Assembly: GCA_003427395.1 (NCBI GenBank)
Contig: BFEA01000121.1
Coordinates: 1,629,197 to 1,693,196 of the forward strand
Reading direction: 5' to 3'
Origin: Chara braunii
Taxonomy: Eukaryota; Streptophyta; Charophyceae; Charales; Characeae
DNA length: 64,000 bases
The notes under the pieces are model-generated. The model did no database searches and was not told the origin of the DNA. It saw only the letters and a program-made list of their open reading frames with translations. Below are positions 1 to 11,719 of the stretch, piece by piece; position 1 is the stretch's first letter, and each line of letters begins with the position of its first letter. The translations under genes and the position numbers were made by a program.

Positions 1-1753
1 TTTTATATCAAAACTTCTCGTTCCGACCCAGCGGGGACGCTGGGTGGGGGTTTGGTATTATGTCGGAGGGCACGGTGTCCCGGCCCTCCTGTGTACCAAG
101 TCTCTGCATAGTACCAGTTTCCTGCTCTGGTGCCTGGGTTGTCTCTCGGCGTGGACAGNCCCCGGTGGTGTAGCCCTCAGCAAAAGGGNTGGGGTGCGCC
201 ACAAGACTTCAATTGGTCCATGCAGACTNGGCNCCCTGNTGTACAGCAGAGCACAACTGGNCTGTGGCCGTGGTAGCCGCCGGGTTCGCCCTGGGACGCG
301 GAGGTGAGAGGNCTGGCTCAGTCANTTCAACTGCGCGCCAATNGCCCCTCTACTNAGTTATGGGTTAGGTACATAGACCAATGGTCACTGTCATAGAGAG
401 ACAAGGCTAGGAAAATAAATGTAAAAGNTGGAATGCAAAAAGGAAAATAAATGANAGTTGAGAACCTAGTCTATGTGAACTGNTGGCAGCTAATCNAGAA
501 AAATCGANGTTCTATAGTTGTTTGTCGTTANGTCTCGCTCANAGTTGTTATTTATTATATTTATTATCANTATTATATCTTCATCAGCTNATATCTGANG
601 CGGTTCTTCTCTTTTTATAGGGGGGCTAACGGTTCGGGCGTCGAGTTTGGGCAGTGGTGTTGTGGCCTAACCAGGCCNCAACCCTTCGAATGCCATNTGT
701 ACCGGGCCTGCGCGTCTAGGCTCCACGTGGTAGGACCCTCAATAGNTGTANTGCAGGGCAGATANAGTGGGCTTAAAAATGGAAGTGTGAAAAGGAAANA
801 AAAGGGGTAAGGATGNAANTCGGGTTTTGGGCTTGTGCATGGANTTGCACTGCTATCCANGCNAAGCGGTGGCACGAANGAGACTTGAAGCACCGTTNTT
901 TTNTTTCCGTNATTATTATTATTTATTATTATTATCANTATTACTTCANCNGTTTTCAGACGCGGCCTTTCTTTTTCCTTTTGTCGTTTCGCAGGAAGGC
1001 CAACGGTCCGAATTTGGAGTTGCGATCCGAGTTGGCCCTCTTGTATCATCTTGGAATGAGCGCTGACCGTGCCGCGCGGTTGGTCCCCAAAAGGAGGGCG
1101 ACCCGCGGCCGCATTGGTAGGAGGAATATCACCCCCTATAGAGGGTCATAAACCCCCTCCTTGCCATCGGACGTGGGTACCCATTAGGGGTAGCATTTTG
1201 GTGTTTTTAATAGGAAGGAAATAGGTGGTCGGTATCCCGTTATGGGACCGTCTCAGTCGCTGTTGGTCAGTAGTAGCGTTGCAGAGTCCAAAAGGTGACA
1301 GCAACAAGAGGTCTAGTCTGTACTACGACCGTCGAGTTACGAATGTTGATTCTTCAAAAAGAAATTTGTTTGAGAATATTTGTATTTTATTTTTTTATAA
1401 ACACTTTAAACTATTATTTGAATTTTCTTCAACGCGCCGGGATCGCAGCTTTTCTTAGTTCTATAAAAGAGGGAGCCCTTGGGTCTTCCGGCAAGCGAGT
1501 GTGGTTGTCGTGTTGCGAGTAGGGCGGTGGTGGCTCGCTGAGGTCCTCTGTTCCTGACGGATCTGAGTCTGGTTAGCCATCACCTGCTCCGGAGCGCTAG
1601 TGCTGGCTATCTGGCGGCCAGTTAAAGTGCATCAGCTGGCTACCTCGTGTGCTGGCGCAGCTAGCTTGAGACCAATAAGTCAGGGGTAGTGGGTGTCTGT
1701 GCGAACCGAGTGCCTGTTCCTCGAGACAGGACTGTCTATTCTAAGCGAAAACC
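1..1753. other. Unassigned region with TTA/ATT runs and a diverged internal duplication
   Basis: I recognise no gene here. Many single ambiguous bases lie between 1 and 960. Two segments share a layout: 541-680 and 905-1050 each have a TTA/ATT-rich run, then a pyrimidine stretch, then a GGCTAACGGT or GGCCAACGGT motif. A weaker third copy may start near 1370. This suggests an old tandem duplication with a unit of roughly 360 bp. It could be the end of a transposable element, but no LTR termini or coding motif were found. Confidence 0.35.
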
Positions 1754-2062
1754 ATGGCGTTGCACGGGTATAGACCTGGGTACTGGTATCACCAGGCCCG
1801 TTGGAAGCCCGTGTCCGGGGAAGGACCCTGGATCACTATCATACTCAACTATGACGGTGGAGATGAGCTGGTACTGAAGATCAACGTGGAGGGAGCAAGA
1901 AAAGGGGAAATTCGGACTAACTCGAAGTTACCGGACGCGATTTCGGAGGCGAGAGACCGGGCTGAGAGACGTTGCAGACGGGACGGAGTGACGGCAAGGC
2001 TACGGATAACGGTGGCCTATCACGAGACTGGGACTTCGATGGATACGGAAGACCAGGAATAG
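1754..2062 (+). CDS. Small hypothetical protein (102 aa), member of a local small-protein family
   Basis: Family not recognised. ATG at 1754 lies in a good context (ACCATGG) and the frame is uninterrupted. Predicted layout by eye is a strand around residues 27-33, a hairpin of two strands at 38-45 and 51-57, a charged helix at 61-75 and a final strand at 79-88. Residues 40-67 align without gaps to residues 50-77 of the small frames at 5285 and 6330. Shared points are a Gly at block position 12, Leu/Ile at 14, Val/Ile at 24 and Ala-Arg at 27-28. The function is unknown. The C-terminus is acidic. It could be a domesticated or element-borne protein. Coding status rests only on the open frame and this local similarity. 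Confidence 0.5.
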   Translation: MALHGYRPGYWYHQARWKPVSGEGPWITIILNYDGGDELVLKINVEGARKGEIRTNSKLPDAISEARDRAERRCRRDGVTARLRITVAYHETGTSMDTEDQE

Positions 2063-2860
2063 ATCTACCAGGATAGGGACTCAGGAGGAGAAAGCGAGAT
2101 GAGTGATGCAGATCGGGAGACGGATCTCAGGTCCTGGAATAGACCAGGTGAGATCGAGAGGCATCACCGGGCAGTGAAGCCAATGAAGCAGGGACCATGG
2201 GCCAGCTCTTGGCAACTGGCGCCCAGAGGCCGCGGGACGGGAGAGGAACGCGGCAGAGGGAAAGGACGAGTGTGAAAATCCGGCGCCCTGAGGTCAACGG
2301 GGGGCGAGCTGAACTCGAAAATGGAGAGGCAAGTGCCGTGGGGCTGGCACATGCGGAGATGCTCGTCCTGCACGTGCGCGTCAAGAAAGGTCAACGAGAG
2401 AGAAAAAAAAAAATTGGCGAGAACGGAACGCGGGGACAGGTGAAGAAAGCTGCTGTCATGCTTACGTATGGCGTGCGCATTTGCTGATCGCCACGAAGAG
2501 AAAGGGGGAGAAATAGAGTGCAATGTGGTTGATGTCAAACTGCTGGCAGACACGAGTATGTGGTNAGAGCCTGCTGCACTAGTCGGAGAGGTGGATAAAC
2601 AAGTGGGTTCTTCGAGAGCGGGACGAAGTATGAAGTGAGGACCAGTGTGCTCAGCCTACACGTGGCATGCTCACGCATGAAGGAAAAGCGCCAGCGCAGC
2701 ACGTGAGCGATGATGCGAACGATGCTCGAACTCTAGAGTGTGAGTGATCAAAACGTGACTCACGAAATACATGTGGCGGCCGGGGAGGAGCGAGGAGGAG
2801 GCCAACAAAGGGAAGAGGCGGTGTAGAGGTATAGAGGAGTAGAGGGCGATTTCGTTGGAT
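2063..2860. other. No supported gene
   Basis: Purine-rich DNA with several short overlapping open frames on both strands, none with recognisable motifs or a relative elsewhere in the window. A short poly-A run lies near 2401-2412. Confidence 0.4.
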
Positions 2861-3370
2861 ATGGAAAACGTCAATCGCTGCTTCCACGCTCGTTCAGGGC
2901 ACCCAATATCTGATAAGCCGCGGCAAGTCCTCTTGCGCATTTTCGTCAGAGTGACCAGCCTCGGCAAGTCTTCTTGTGCATTTTGTCAGAGTGACCAGTC
3001 TTGGTATCTTCTTGCGCGTCCTGCCAGAGACTTGTCTCGGAGCACTTTCTCACTCACTCGCCGAGTAGTTACGGTGCAAGCTCATGAGAGAAGTCAGTAT
3101 GGATGGACACTCAACGTGAACAGTGCCTTTGACTTTCACAAGTCTCTCCAAAGTATGAGTATGTTAAACTCGAACTTCGTGAGAAGGCACATTGGCATTG
3201 CTGGCGGGGAACCAGCTTTATGGTGGATCGTGTGCGGAAGTAAGATTAGTGAAGCGAACTGTACCTTGATTTCGATCAGTATCGTCGACCCCGAGGAAAA
3301 TTCTCTCGCCTTGCTAACGGGACGTAACCCCGTAAGCGGTAGGGTGGTGATATCTACTCGCCCTGAATGA
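2861..3370 (+). CDS. Possible hypothetical protein (170 aa), weak
   Basis: An open frame from ATG 2861 to TGA 3368-3370. No domain is recognised. The first 60 residues come from a locally repeated DNA motif (CTCGGCAAGTC with TCTTG, near 2922-2980), so the start may not be real. The later part (about residues 80-150) is mixed hydrophobic and polar and looks more protein-like. There is no relative elsewhere in the window. It could equally be a chance frame. Confidence 0.2.
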   Translation: MENVNRCFHARSGHPISDKPRQVLLRIFVRVTSLGKSSCAFCQSDQSWYLLARPARDLSRSTFSLTRRVVTVQAHERSQYGWTLNVNSAFDFHKSLQSMSMLNSNFVRRHIGIAGGEPALWWIVCGSKISEANCTLISISIVDPEENSLALLTGRNPVSGRVVISTRPE

Positions 3371-5284
3371 GTAATGAAAGGGCGTGACGGTTGGGTTTTC
3401 TTGGTAAGGAGGGAGTAAACGCTTTTGTTGACGTCACTGGTGAGAGTGTGTCATAACAACTCTACCCGCTCTTGATGCAGCAATACAAGAGCGGTCTTGA
3501 TTGATATGGCATGGTGAAGATGGGGAGTGCAGGTGACTGTGTGAGAGACAAGCAACGACAACGCCCCCCCCGCAGGGTAAGCCAAGCCTGGTGCAGGGAA
3601 GGCATGACGCTGTTCAAGTTTGCATGAGAAGTGCGACAGAGTAAGCAAAGTGCTGGTTTAAACGAGGGACTAAAAAGTAAGTTTTAGCTCTGCGGTGCCT
3701 AGCAAGGGTGAGGTTACTAGGCTGTGTAGGACGAGGCTGAGCAATCTCTAAGGTTGATTAATTAAAATTGTCACTTCTGCATGCGTTGTTATTTTCGTCA
3801 TTGGACTCAACGAATCATGCTGCTCGCCCGTGCGTGTTGTAATCACTCGTCGAGCCTTGAGTAACAAGAGAGTTTAGGAGTATGAGTTATCATGGCGTAG
3901 GATGGTGTTCGANGGGAGAGTATAGGGATTAATGATCGGCGTTTGNTGTGGAATTTAAAGTCACTATTCTTGTGAANTNTCTAAATTTTCTTCCTTTTGN
4001 TCTTTCTATTTCCTTTCCCTGCTAGGCCCTCACAGCCAAGAGTGATGNGCCTAGGCTGGGAAAACCGTTAAGATTGATTGAAGTTTTGATGATGACCTTG
4101 TATTCATTCATAAGTGGGAAGTGGTGACGAGTTTAGCCTTGTTNTNTTGTAATCANAGCCGTACGATCGATCACAGCGAGAGTGTAAACTTAGTACTGGC
4201 GCTTTGATCCAGAATGGNTGAGGGNCNAATGGATTGATGCGTACTCGAGCCACACTCTACNCGACAGATGGGAAAAAGGAAGGTAGTGTNAAGGCNACTT
4301 TCTTATNTCCTTGCAAAACTCCTACTCGATGGTGATTAGAGGGTTATTTCCTGTTTTAAGGGATGATGTATGATGAGGCTGTGTTATATGTGAGTCGTGA
4401 GAACGTATAGNCGGAAGCATGCATCGTCAAGAACNGCTCTGAGTATCCTGCTGTGGGAGAACCGGAAATGCTCGGGTTGAGTGAGCGNNGTATAACTTCT
4501 CATAGNTAGACTGTGCTACTACATGGCTACTCTCAGTAATTCTATGTTTTGGGTCCTCTTCTCGTGTGAGAGCACAGGCCTGGTCTTACAGACAGAAGTG
4601 TCANAGCTAAAACATGCATGCCTTTGTGNTCATAACTTCTGAGAGTAGTNAAGAACAAGTNCCCTGATCTTTCAATGAACCTGTGACGAGCCGTGCTAAA
4701 TAAACAGTGCAACTTGAATCGTACAACTGAGGTTGNGGTACCCAGNGTGATTGATTGGTAAGGGGCCCAGACATCAGTCCTAACAGAACCCCCAAGAGTA
4801 CCTTCCTATTCGGGAATATACTGTAANTAGAGTGGTGTAAAGCTCAGCGTGGTTCGTNCACTCCTGCCACATGGGACTTAGCCTGAATGATACTCAAGGC
4901 CAGATCATTACNTAGCCAATGGTAATGGCGGTCAGTGAGTGACCTTTCAAACTACCTATCATCAGAACTCGGAAAAGAGCTCAGTCCTCGTGGTAATCAT
5001 CAACCGCTCAGAGATGGGTCCACTATGACCTGAGCTATCCAAAAGCAGCTTGCTGGTGAAGGCCTTTACTGTGGCCTGTAGTAGTGTTGATTTCGTGCCG
5101 GTTGTTGTGGTAACTAAAACAGTATGCTCACAGACTGAGTCAACGGCTGATGGTAGTGAAAAGGGTGAGAGCAACAGACCAATCAACAAAAAAAAAAAAG
5201 AGGAGAGAAAATATATATATATATGTATTTATAACCGGTACCTCCATTGGTCAATGTCAGACTTTATTTCCCATCAGGTACCCT
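3371..5284. other. No supported gene
   Basis: Mixed-composition DNA with scattered ambiguous bases between 3913 and 4911. A short C run lies near 3564 and an (AT)n/poly-A stretch near 5189-5230. No open frame has recognisable content and no RNA gene was found. Confidence 0.4.
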
Positions 5285-5530
5285 ATGAGGGGCGATAAGA
5301 TCTTGGTAGTTAAGTCCAGGTCTGACAGAGACAAAGAGGAAGGATGGGAAAAAAAGGCACACCAAGACATGGAACTTCATAGAAAAGTCCAACGCGAGTA
5401 CGTAGTCCACATGGTGAAAGGTGAAGTGTACATTGAGTACGTGGTCTACTTCTATGGGCATGGCGGCAAATTACACAGTGCCAGCTCCTCACTGGAGAGT
5501 GTAGAGCAGGCTAGGGCAAAGCACGTATGA
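5285..5530 (+). CDS. Small hypothetical protein (81 aa), paralogue of the frame at 6330
   Basis: Family not recognised. I chose the ATG at 5285 because the frame upstream of it is poly-lysine and tyrosine-isoleucine repeat coming from low-complexity DNA. From this start the protein aligns to the 84-aa frame at 6330 without gaps over residues 1-77. Trp21 matches Trp21, and the Glu-Tyr at 51-52, Gly61, Leu63, Val73, Glu74, Ala76 and Arg77 are shared. By eye the fold is a strand, a helix of about residues 16-40, a two-strand hairpin (47-70) and a short C-terminal helix. The function is unknown. It is basic in the first half. The match in length and register supports real coding ancestry. Confidence 0.5.
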   Translation: MRGDKILVVKSRSDRDKEEGWEKKAHQDMELHRKVQREYVVHMVKGEVYIEYVVYFYGHGGKLHSASSSLESVEQARAKHV

Positions 5531-5909
5531 GCTTCGTGGTACCTGAATCAAGTTCACTGCAATTTAGCAAATACCTGAGCCTGCGAGCACTCATCAAAAT
5601 AGTGCAACCCATCTCGTTCGCACTATGCCATGCGAACCAATAAATTGGCAGCTTTAGGTAACCACTCTCACCCAAACTGTGCACGGACGACATTAAGTTA
5701 AGCTTCTTCAAGCAGATAAGCATCCGACAGTCGAGAAGTCAGTACAGTGTCAGTCATCTACGATTCAGCATTCAAATGTCTGAGTTACCCGGGATTCTCA
5801 ATCAGCAATTAATCAGAATGAATCAGCATTATGATCAGCGAATCAATCAGCTTCCTGATTAGCGGAGATGCGACAATCAGACAGCAATCGGACAGTACTT
5901 TGACACTGC
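5531..5909. other. No supported gene; ATCAG-rich
   Basis: From about 5795 to 5870 the pentamer ATCAG recurs irregularly and leads into the minisatellite at 5910. Nothing else is recognised. Confidence 0.4.
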
Positions 5910-6080
5910 AATCAGAACAGTNATCAACCNNTTTCCAGAACAGTAACCAACTTGTTTCCAGAACAGTAANCAGNCAGTTTCCAAAACAGTATCAACCANT
6001 TTCCAGAACAGTAACCAGTCAGTTTCCANAACANCAACCAGTCAGTTTTTCAGAACAGCAACCAGTCAGTGGTTGGAAGC
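5910..6080. repeat. Minisatellite of about 23 bp (TTTCCAGAACAGTAACCAGTC)
   Basis: About seven imperfect head-to-tail copies of a unit of about 23 bp. Each contains TTTCCAGAACAGTAACCA followed by a variable 4-5 bases. Several ambiguous bases fall in it, probably from read collapse. Confidence 0.75.
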
Positions 6081-6329
6081 AACNCTTCAGAGCGGCAATC
6101 TCAGAAGCANCAGTCAATTGGTAACCAAACAACGAGCAAACGACAACTGAGAACAGTTTCNAGAGAACGGTCATCGGAGAAACAGCAACCAGGAACAGCA
6201 ACAAGAAAAGGTAATGTGAAACAACTATTTGAAACAACAATCTATCTAATAGCCTTTTCATANCTGGATCAGCCAAGAGTCACCCGCCTCAAGTTGGGTG
6301 AACTGATGTAGCAGGAATTCAANGAGAGT

Positions 6330-6584
6330 ATGGACAGCAACAACGCAGTTAGGGTCTCCTGCTCGCTGTATCAGAGCACTACAGAGACCTGGAGGGAGAG
6401 TGCAGTTGAGGAATACAATCACCAGACCACTACAATGATGGAACATGCGNTGACCCTCGNGAGGAACCATACAAAAGTCGAGTACACGTACCACTTGCAT
6501 GNTAAGAACGGCAGACTGTGTGCCACCATAACTTTGGTGGGTACTGTTGAGGAAGCACGGAGGACTGTTGGCAGCCAACTGTGA
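6330..6584 (+). CDS. Small hypothetical protein (84 aa), paralogue of the frame at 5285
   Basis: Family not recognised. ATG at 6330; stop at 6582-6584. Three codons contain ambiguous bases (residues 41, 44 and 58). It aligns without gaps to the 81-aa frame at 5285 over residues 1-77, including Trp21 and the block at 50-77, and its block 50-77 also aligns with residues 40-67 of the frame at 1754. The end of the block, Val73-Glu74-Glu75-Ala76-Arg77, is the best conserved part and would form the start of a short helix after a beta hairpin. The function is unknown. Confidence 0.5.
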   Translation: MDSNNAVRVSCSLYQSTTETWRESAVEEYNHQTTTMMEHAXTLXRNHTKVEYTYHLHXKNGRLCATITLVGTVEEARRTVGSQL

Positions 6585-6741
6585 GCGTTTTGCCTCTAAA
6601 CAAGAACACCTCACCTTATCCGGGCATTCAGCAATCAGTTATTATTAGTTCAGTAATCAGTTTTTCAGCAATCAATTTCCTGCGGTCGGTTTGGCAGCCA
6701 CTCAGGGATCATCTAGTCAGTTTGTACGGGCAAGANTACTC

Positions 6742-7323
6742 ATGAGCACAGTTCAGTCTGCTCCGGTCAGTGAGTCAGTACTGGCCAGCCTCAATCGGAT
6801 CTCATGCAGAGAGGCATTCCATTATCGGTATGTTAGTGCCATTGGTTTCAGACAGGGAGATCTGTCAATCTTCATTGTCCAGACCAGTTTTGCTGATGGC
6901 ACTATCCACGATCAGAGGCCTTACCTGAAGAAGGGCAAGGAGACTCATGAGCTTTTTGATCTAGTCTGGATCTCAGCCACTAAATACCTTGAGCAGAGAG
7001 AGAGGGAGCTCGATGAGAGTGACACTATGTTGATTTGCAGCTTTGGAACGATGCTTTATACTGATTATCCTAGGCCTCCAGTCCCTTCACTTCTCACAGA
7101 TGGCACGAGTTGGCTGGACGTGATTGGTTTGGCAAAGAGGTACATCTCTCCGGCGGTGATCGACATCGAGGCGCTGACTAAGCCCACCGAGTATCGCTAC
7201 CTTAGACGAGGGTTTTTTTCAGTGGACGGGCTGCCCACACTGTGGGAGGAGTTTTGCTTCATGGTTGATTACCGGGTCATGTGCCTCGGATGGTCGTGTT
7301 CAGAGCTTGCTGGCTACAGGTGA
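6742..7323 (+). CDS. Hypothetical protein (193 aa)
   Basis: Family not recognised. The first ATG in frame is at 6742, after an ambiguous base at 6736. The frame stays open upstream to at least 6691, so the true start may lie earlier. Composition is that of a globular protein with no low complexity. By eye there is a strand pair around residues 35-55 with an Asp-Gly turn, a charged helix (about 76-95) and a further strand (about 97-108), followed by an alpha/beta C-terminal half with several Trp and Cys. The strand-hairpin-helix-strand order resembles the three smaller frames upstream, but residue identity is weak. An AATAAA lies 362 bases after the stop. Confidence 0.5.
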   Translation: MSTVQSAPVSESVLASLNRISCREAFHYRYVSAIGFRQGDLSIFIVQTSFADGTIHDQRPYLKKGKETHELFDLVWISATKYLEQRERELDESDTMLICSFGTMLYTDYPRPPVPSLLTDGTSWLDVIGLAKRYISPAVIDIEALTKPTEYRYLRRGFFSVDGLPTLWEEFCFMVDYRVMCLGWSCSELAGYR

Positions 7324-7684
7324 CTTTTTGTCACGAAGCCTCAGTCTCAGATTGTACGCGGGCGTGAGTCTCGACTAGGGAGTAGTGAAAAGAGATTGAG
7401 AGAGACTGACCAGAGGGATGAGTGAGGACTCTTGAGAGGTGCTGACCATGCTCGTTCACATGTACTTTCTGAGACTATTATGAGTTCTCATTCTTCCCTC
7501 ATTCACTTGATCTTGTCCTTGCTCGAGGCAGTTAGTCTTATTTTCTGCATTATTCTTGCTTGATGATTGCCTTCATGGATGTTTTGTCACAGTTCTCAAA
7601 ATCAAATTGACATAATTGATGCATGCATAGCACCCCATAATTTTATGATTATTATTTGCACGATTCTCTACTGTTCCGAATCAA

Positions 7685-7690
7685 AATAAA
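7685..7690 (+). promoter_or_regulatory. Possible polyadenylation signal AATAAA
   Basis: A single AATAAA downstream of the 193-residue frame that ends at 7323. The distance is long and the region is AT-rich, so this may be chance. Confidence 0.2.
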
Positions 7691-7839
7691 AGATTCCTAA
7701 GACCGGGGACCGGCGAAGACCGCAATTGAAGGGTCTCGCTCGAAGCCGGACGCACACAACAGGAAGGGATTTGCATTATTTAATTTATTTTATTTATTGC
7801 AATCATATACAAAATCCTGCGTGACAGCCTGCTGGCTTT

Positions 7840-8240
7840 CTGGTCGCCCGAAGAGGCTCGGCTGGAAAAAGTGCGACAGCGCACGTGGTGGGTGGTGGGG
7901 GGTGGGGCGATCCCTCCCCCACCACTCAATCAATCAATCAATTCATCAAAAAAAAAATAAAAAAAATCAAAGGTGTCTTCTGTTAGAACATGGTAATATA
8001 CAATACTGCGTATGTGTGTGTGTGGGGGAGCCTGTTGGGGGTGGGGGGGCGACCCCGATCCCACCAATCAATCAATCAACGGAAGAAAAAAAAGCAACAT
8101 CGAATGAATCTTCCGCTAGAACATAAAAATATACAATCCTACCTGTGTGTGTGTGTGTGCGCGCCTCTAGGGCCAATCAATCAATCAATCAATCAATCCA
8201 CGAGAAAAAAAAAGCGCTGCTTTTTTTTTTTTTTTTTTTT
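7840..8240. repeat. Three diverged tandem units with CAAT(CAAT)n, poly-A and TG runs
   Basis: Three units start near 7927, 8065 and 8173. Each has a CAATCAATCAAT run, a poly-A stretch, a TAGAACAT-type motif with TATACAAT (units 1 and 2) and a TGTGTGTG run. Spacing is 138 then 108 bp. A poly-T run follows at 8221-8240. Confidence 0.7.
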
Positions 8241-11200
8241 AAATACCTTCACTCACCCAACCCCCCCTACCTTAAAATTAGTTTTTTTGGGGCTGGGGTT
8301 GCGCCGCCCAATGGCATTTCCCAAATCCCAAACCCCCCTCCCCACTGGCCACCATGCGGCCGCAAAGTCACGCGGCTGCGCGGACACGTCCGCGGGGTCG
8401 CGAGCTAAGCCGCGGCCTCGGACTTGTCCGCGGATGGCCGCCGCCGAGGGGGATTCGTATGTTACGACAACAAACTTTCATCAAAGAGATTCAGGGATCG
8501 AGACCAAGAGTCAACGACGCAGGGATATCATAATACCGCCAAGGGGACCAAGGAGTTGAGGGTCCGGTGGGCTATTTCCTTTAGTTTTGTCGTCGGTGGC
8601 GTCAGAACGGTACGAGCGGGTTCTTTTTTCTTCATCCATCATATCTTGACGATTAAGAGTTCCTAAATATTTTTTTGTTTATTGTCGTATTGTTTTATTT
8701 TTCTCCGGCGTTCCTTGACTCTGACGCGACGCTGGATTTGGAGGCCGTCACAGCGGTCAAGGATCAAGAGCAGGCGCCTCCTCCGGTTTACCTACGGGTT
8801 CTGTGTGTTCAGGATGCTGGAAAAGTTTATCTATTTCGCCGTCTTGAAAACGGGGACCGAGGATTCGAAAGTTGGTGAGCCACATCAGGCGCAATGGAGC
8901 AAAAGAGCACAAAAAAAAAAAAGGGGGGGGGGGGGTCACGGTAGCCATGCCGTTCACAAGGAACCCTTTCCCCATCTTCGGCCAGCAGAGCTCCCAATCG
9001 GGCCGCCTCACCAAGGCTTACGCTGTAGACCTTGCAGTAGTCTCAAGTTTGCCGGTCTGGGTCGGCCTGAGCGCTGCTGTGCCCGGGGTAGTGCGTTACC
9101 GGGCGCAAATGCAATGCGGGACAGGCTAGTGGAGGTCGTCAGTGGGCTCGGGCTGTAGGGCCAATGGCTAATCGAGCCGTCTAATAGCTGGTCCCTTCGA
9201 AGTTCCCCTCCGACCTGCTGAGCTCCTGTCGGAGTTTTCCCTCGGGCAACTAAAGTGGAAGCAGGGCAAAGTCACGGGATGCGCCGACAGTTACTGATGA
9301 TTCGCTGCGAGAAGTGAGTGTGAGTATGCTCGATGCGATCAGAAAGGTGGTGGCCTATGTCAAGGTGGGCTGATGGACGCTGCGCAGTGAAGCCGAGTGC
9401 GGCGCAAACAGGGGAGAGCGGAGAGCCGCTAGCAACAACGAAGGGAAGAAATTCGACTGAACCTAGACACGGATCCGCGCTAGGTGCATTCGAAAACGAG
9501 TGATGGAGACAGTAAGGCAGAAGAGAAAGGGGACTAACATGCCCGATTGGTGAAATCGGGCGGAATAAGGCTCCAGCCTGTGGTTTTTGGACAAGGCGAT
9601 TTCGATAGTGTAGTTAGTTTTGAGATTAGTTGATTAGAATTAGAGTTAGTAAGACAATGGTGTGCGTGGGAGGCATAGAGAAACAAGAGAGAAGACTGTC
9701 AATACGGTAGTTCTTTGACCGATTTCGACGAATAGAAGCTCTTCACCAAAGGTTTTGGGCAAGGCGAACATGTTTGTACAGTTAGTTCTGGGAAGAAGAC
9801 AGTGAAACGAGAAGTTAGTGAGAAACGTTGTGCGCAGAGATGGCGGTGCGAGAGAAGAAGTGTCGGAAGAAGATGGCGATCTCACCCGTTTCTCAGTGAA
9901 AACGGGTGAGGAGAGACTCGATACAGGGGTTCTTGATGGGGCGAATTTGACTGGGAAGTTAGTTTTAGGTGACAGTTAGTAAAAGGAAAAGTTAATAAAT
10001 AAAAGCATTGTGCGGGGAAAAGAGATTGTACAGAAGGGAGTGAATCCGCCCGTAGACTAACGGAAGATTCGTTCCGATTGTTTTCGACCTATCGGTGGGA
10101 GTTGCGTGAGGCACTCGATCGGGATAGGAGACTTACCTGTGGGTCGGTGTAGGGCTCGCCCGGTGGCCGCATGCCTTGGCTCTACGATCCTAAAGGCTAC
10201 CCTGCGTACCTGTTGTCCCGATCACTAAGAGTCCCCCCTTCGATTAAGTCCGCTAAGGACGTTCGGCGGACTGCTGTGGATTGCGCGCGTAGATAAGGGA
10301 GAGGGGACACTTACCTGGAAATAGAATGGGCGATGCGGGAAGAACTGAGAGTTGAACAACAGAGCCATGTTGTATGGTGATAGTGGGAGAGATTTTGTCT
10401 GTATATCTTCCCGAGTCCGAAGCAGAAGATTCAGCCTCGGCCTTCACGGGAGTTGATCACACTGTTGTGTAAGACCGGTATGTTGTTCCGTTCAAAGTTC
10501 ACTTTGAGGCCGTCGTGATCTAAGTTATGTGAGCCTGACCGAGAGTTTGGCCAGGTAGATTGATTGAAGAAAGGGGTAGGACGTCCCTTTTTGCACAGAG
10601 CTACCTGGATGGTTCTGCCTCTAAGTTGCTCGTTGTTTTGATCATGCAACGGATGATGTAGCTAGCATGATTTGGTGTGGTTGGGGTGTAGAACTGTAGC
10701 GATCACATTGTGTTGCACATCCTGTTGATCGAAGTAGCAACAAACCAACTGCAAGACGCCGACTTGGTTGCTAGATAGTGCGCTGCTCAGCCTGCCGAGT
10801 AAAATAGTCAGAGGTGAATCGCGAACTTGTGGACTTACCAGTGACCATGTCCCTTGGATCCGCGGGTGCTGAGAAGTAACTGCAGTTGTTGAAGGGGAGG
10901 TCTTGCTGCGGTTTGAGGGATCACCGGGGAGCCAACAGGTGGCAGTTGAATGTAGTTAACTGAGTAGGCTGTGTTTTATTGGGGGTTGATTACGCATCAC
11001 CAAATTTTTGATAAAGTATGAGGGAGATGTGCACTAGTGTCAGGTGATGGTGCCGTCTGGAATCGAGGTAGCGGGACTTGGTGGCATGATCAGGCTTGTG
11101 AAGGGGGTTACCGCCGCAACTTGAAGTTTTGTCAGAGTGTCGGTTGTCAACAACTTGACTTCAGTTTGACCAAGCTGCTCAACACTTTGGCTGTCATGGC

Positions 11201-11719
11201 GCGATGATTGCGGGGCCCTCACGTGATTGAAGGCATCAAGGCCCTCTCCTGCGAGTTGAGTCAGTCCCCCTCTTGTATCTCGAGAGTCTCAAACCCCTCT
11301 TCCTGCCCTTCTTACTCTAAGTTTAATCCTGTTATGAGAGGAAGGCGGCAGGTGGGATTGCAACTCGTAGGACCGCAATAAGACTCTGTGGGGAGTTAAC
11401 CCACCGATTGTGGGAGCTCTGCCGGAACCTAGGCGAGGTTCTGGAGGTAGGGAACTAAGAGGTAACCATTGCTTTCCTTCTATAAACCCAGTTATAACCC
11501 CTACCTGTAGGTCTTGTTATGGTTGACTGAGTATATTGCCTACATCCCTACTTTGACTTTCAGTTTGACTTTCAGGACAAACCATACTTAATTAAATGAG
11601 TGATTGTGCAAGTTGTAGTTTCAGTTTTGTTGGTTTGACTGAAAGCAGATTGTGGGGTTGCATCTGGGGGAAGGATGGGAGGAGGGCAGTATTGCATGTT
11701 TGACTGGGTCAACCAAAGG

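Noticed and set aside
8675-8878. 67-codon frame kept open in both giant LTRs
   Set aside because: About ten differences between the copies, all seemingly changing the amino acid, so no sign of purifying selection; no domain.
10253-10649. Overlapping antisense frames in the giant LTR, also open in the second copy
   Set aside because: The region is simply well conserved. The few differences alter residues, there is no motif, and the frames break up elsewhere.
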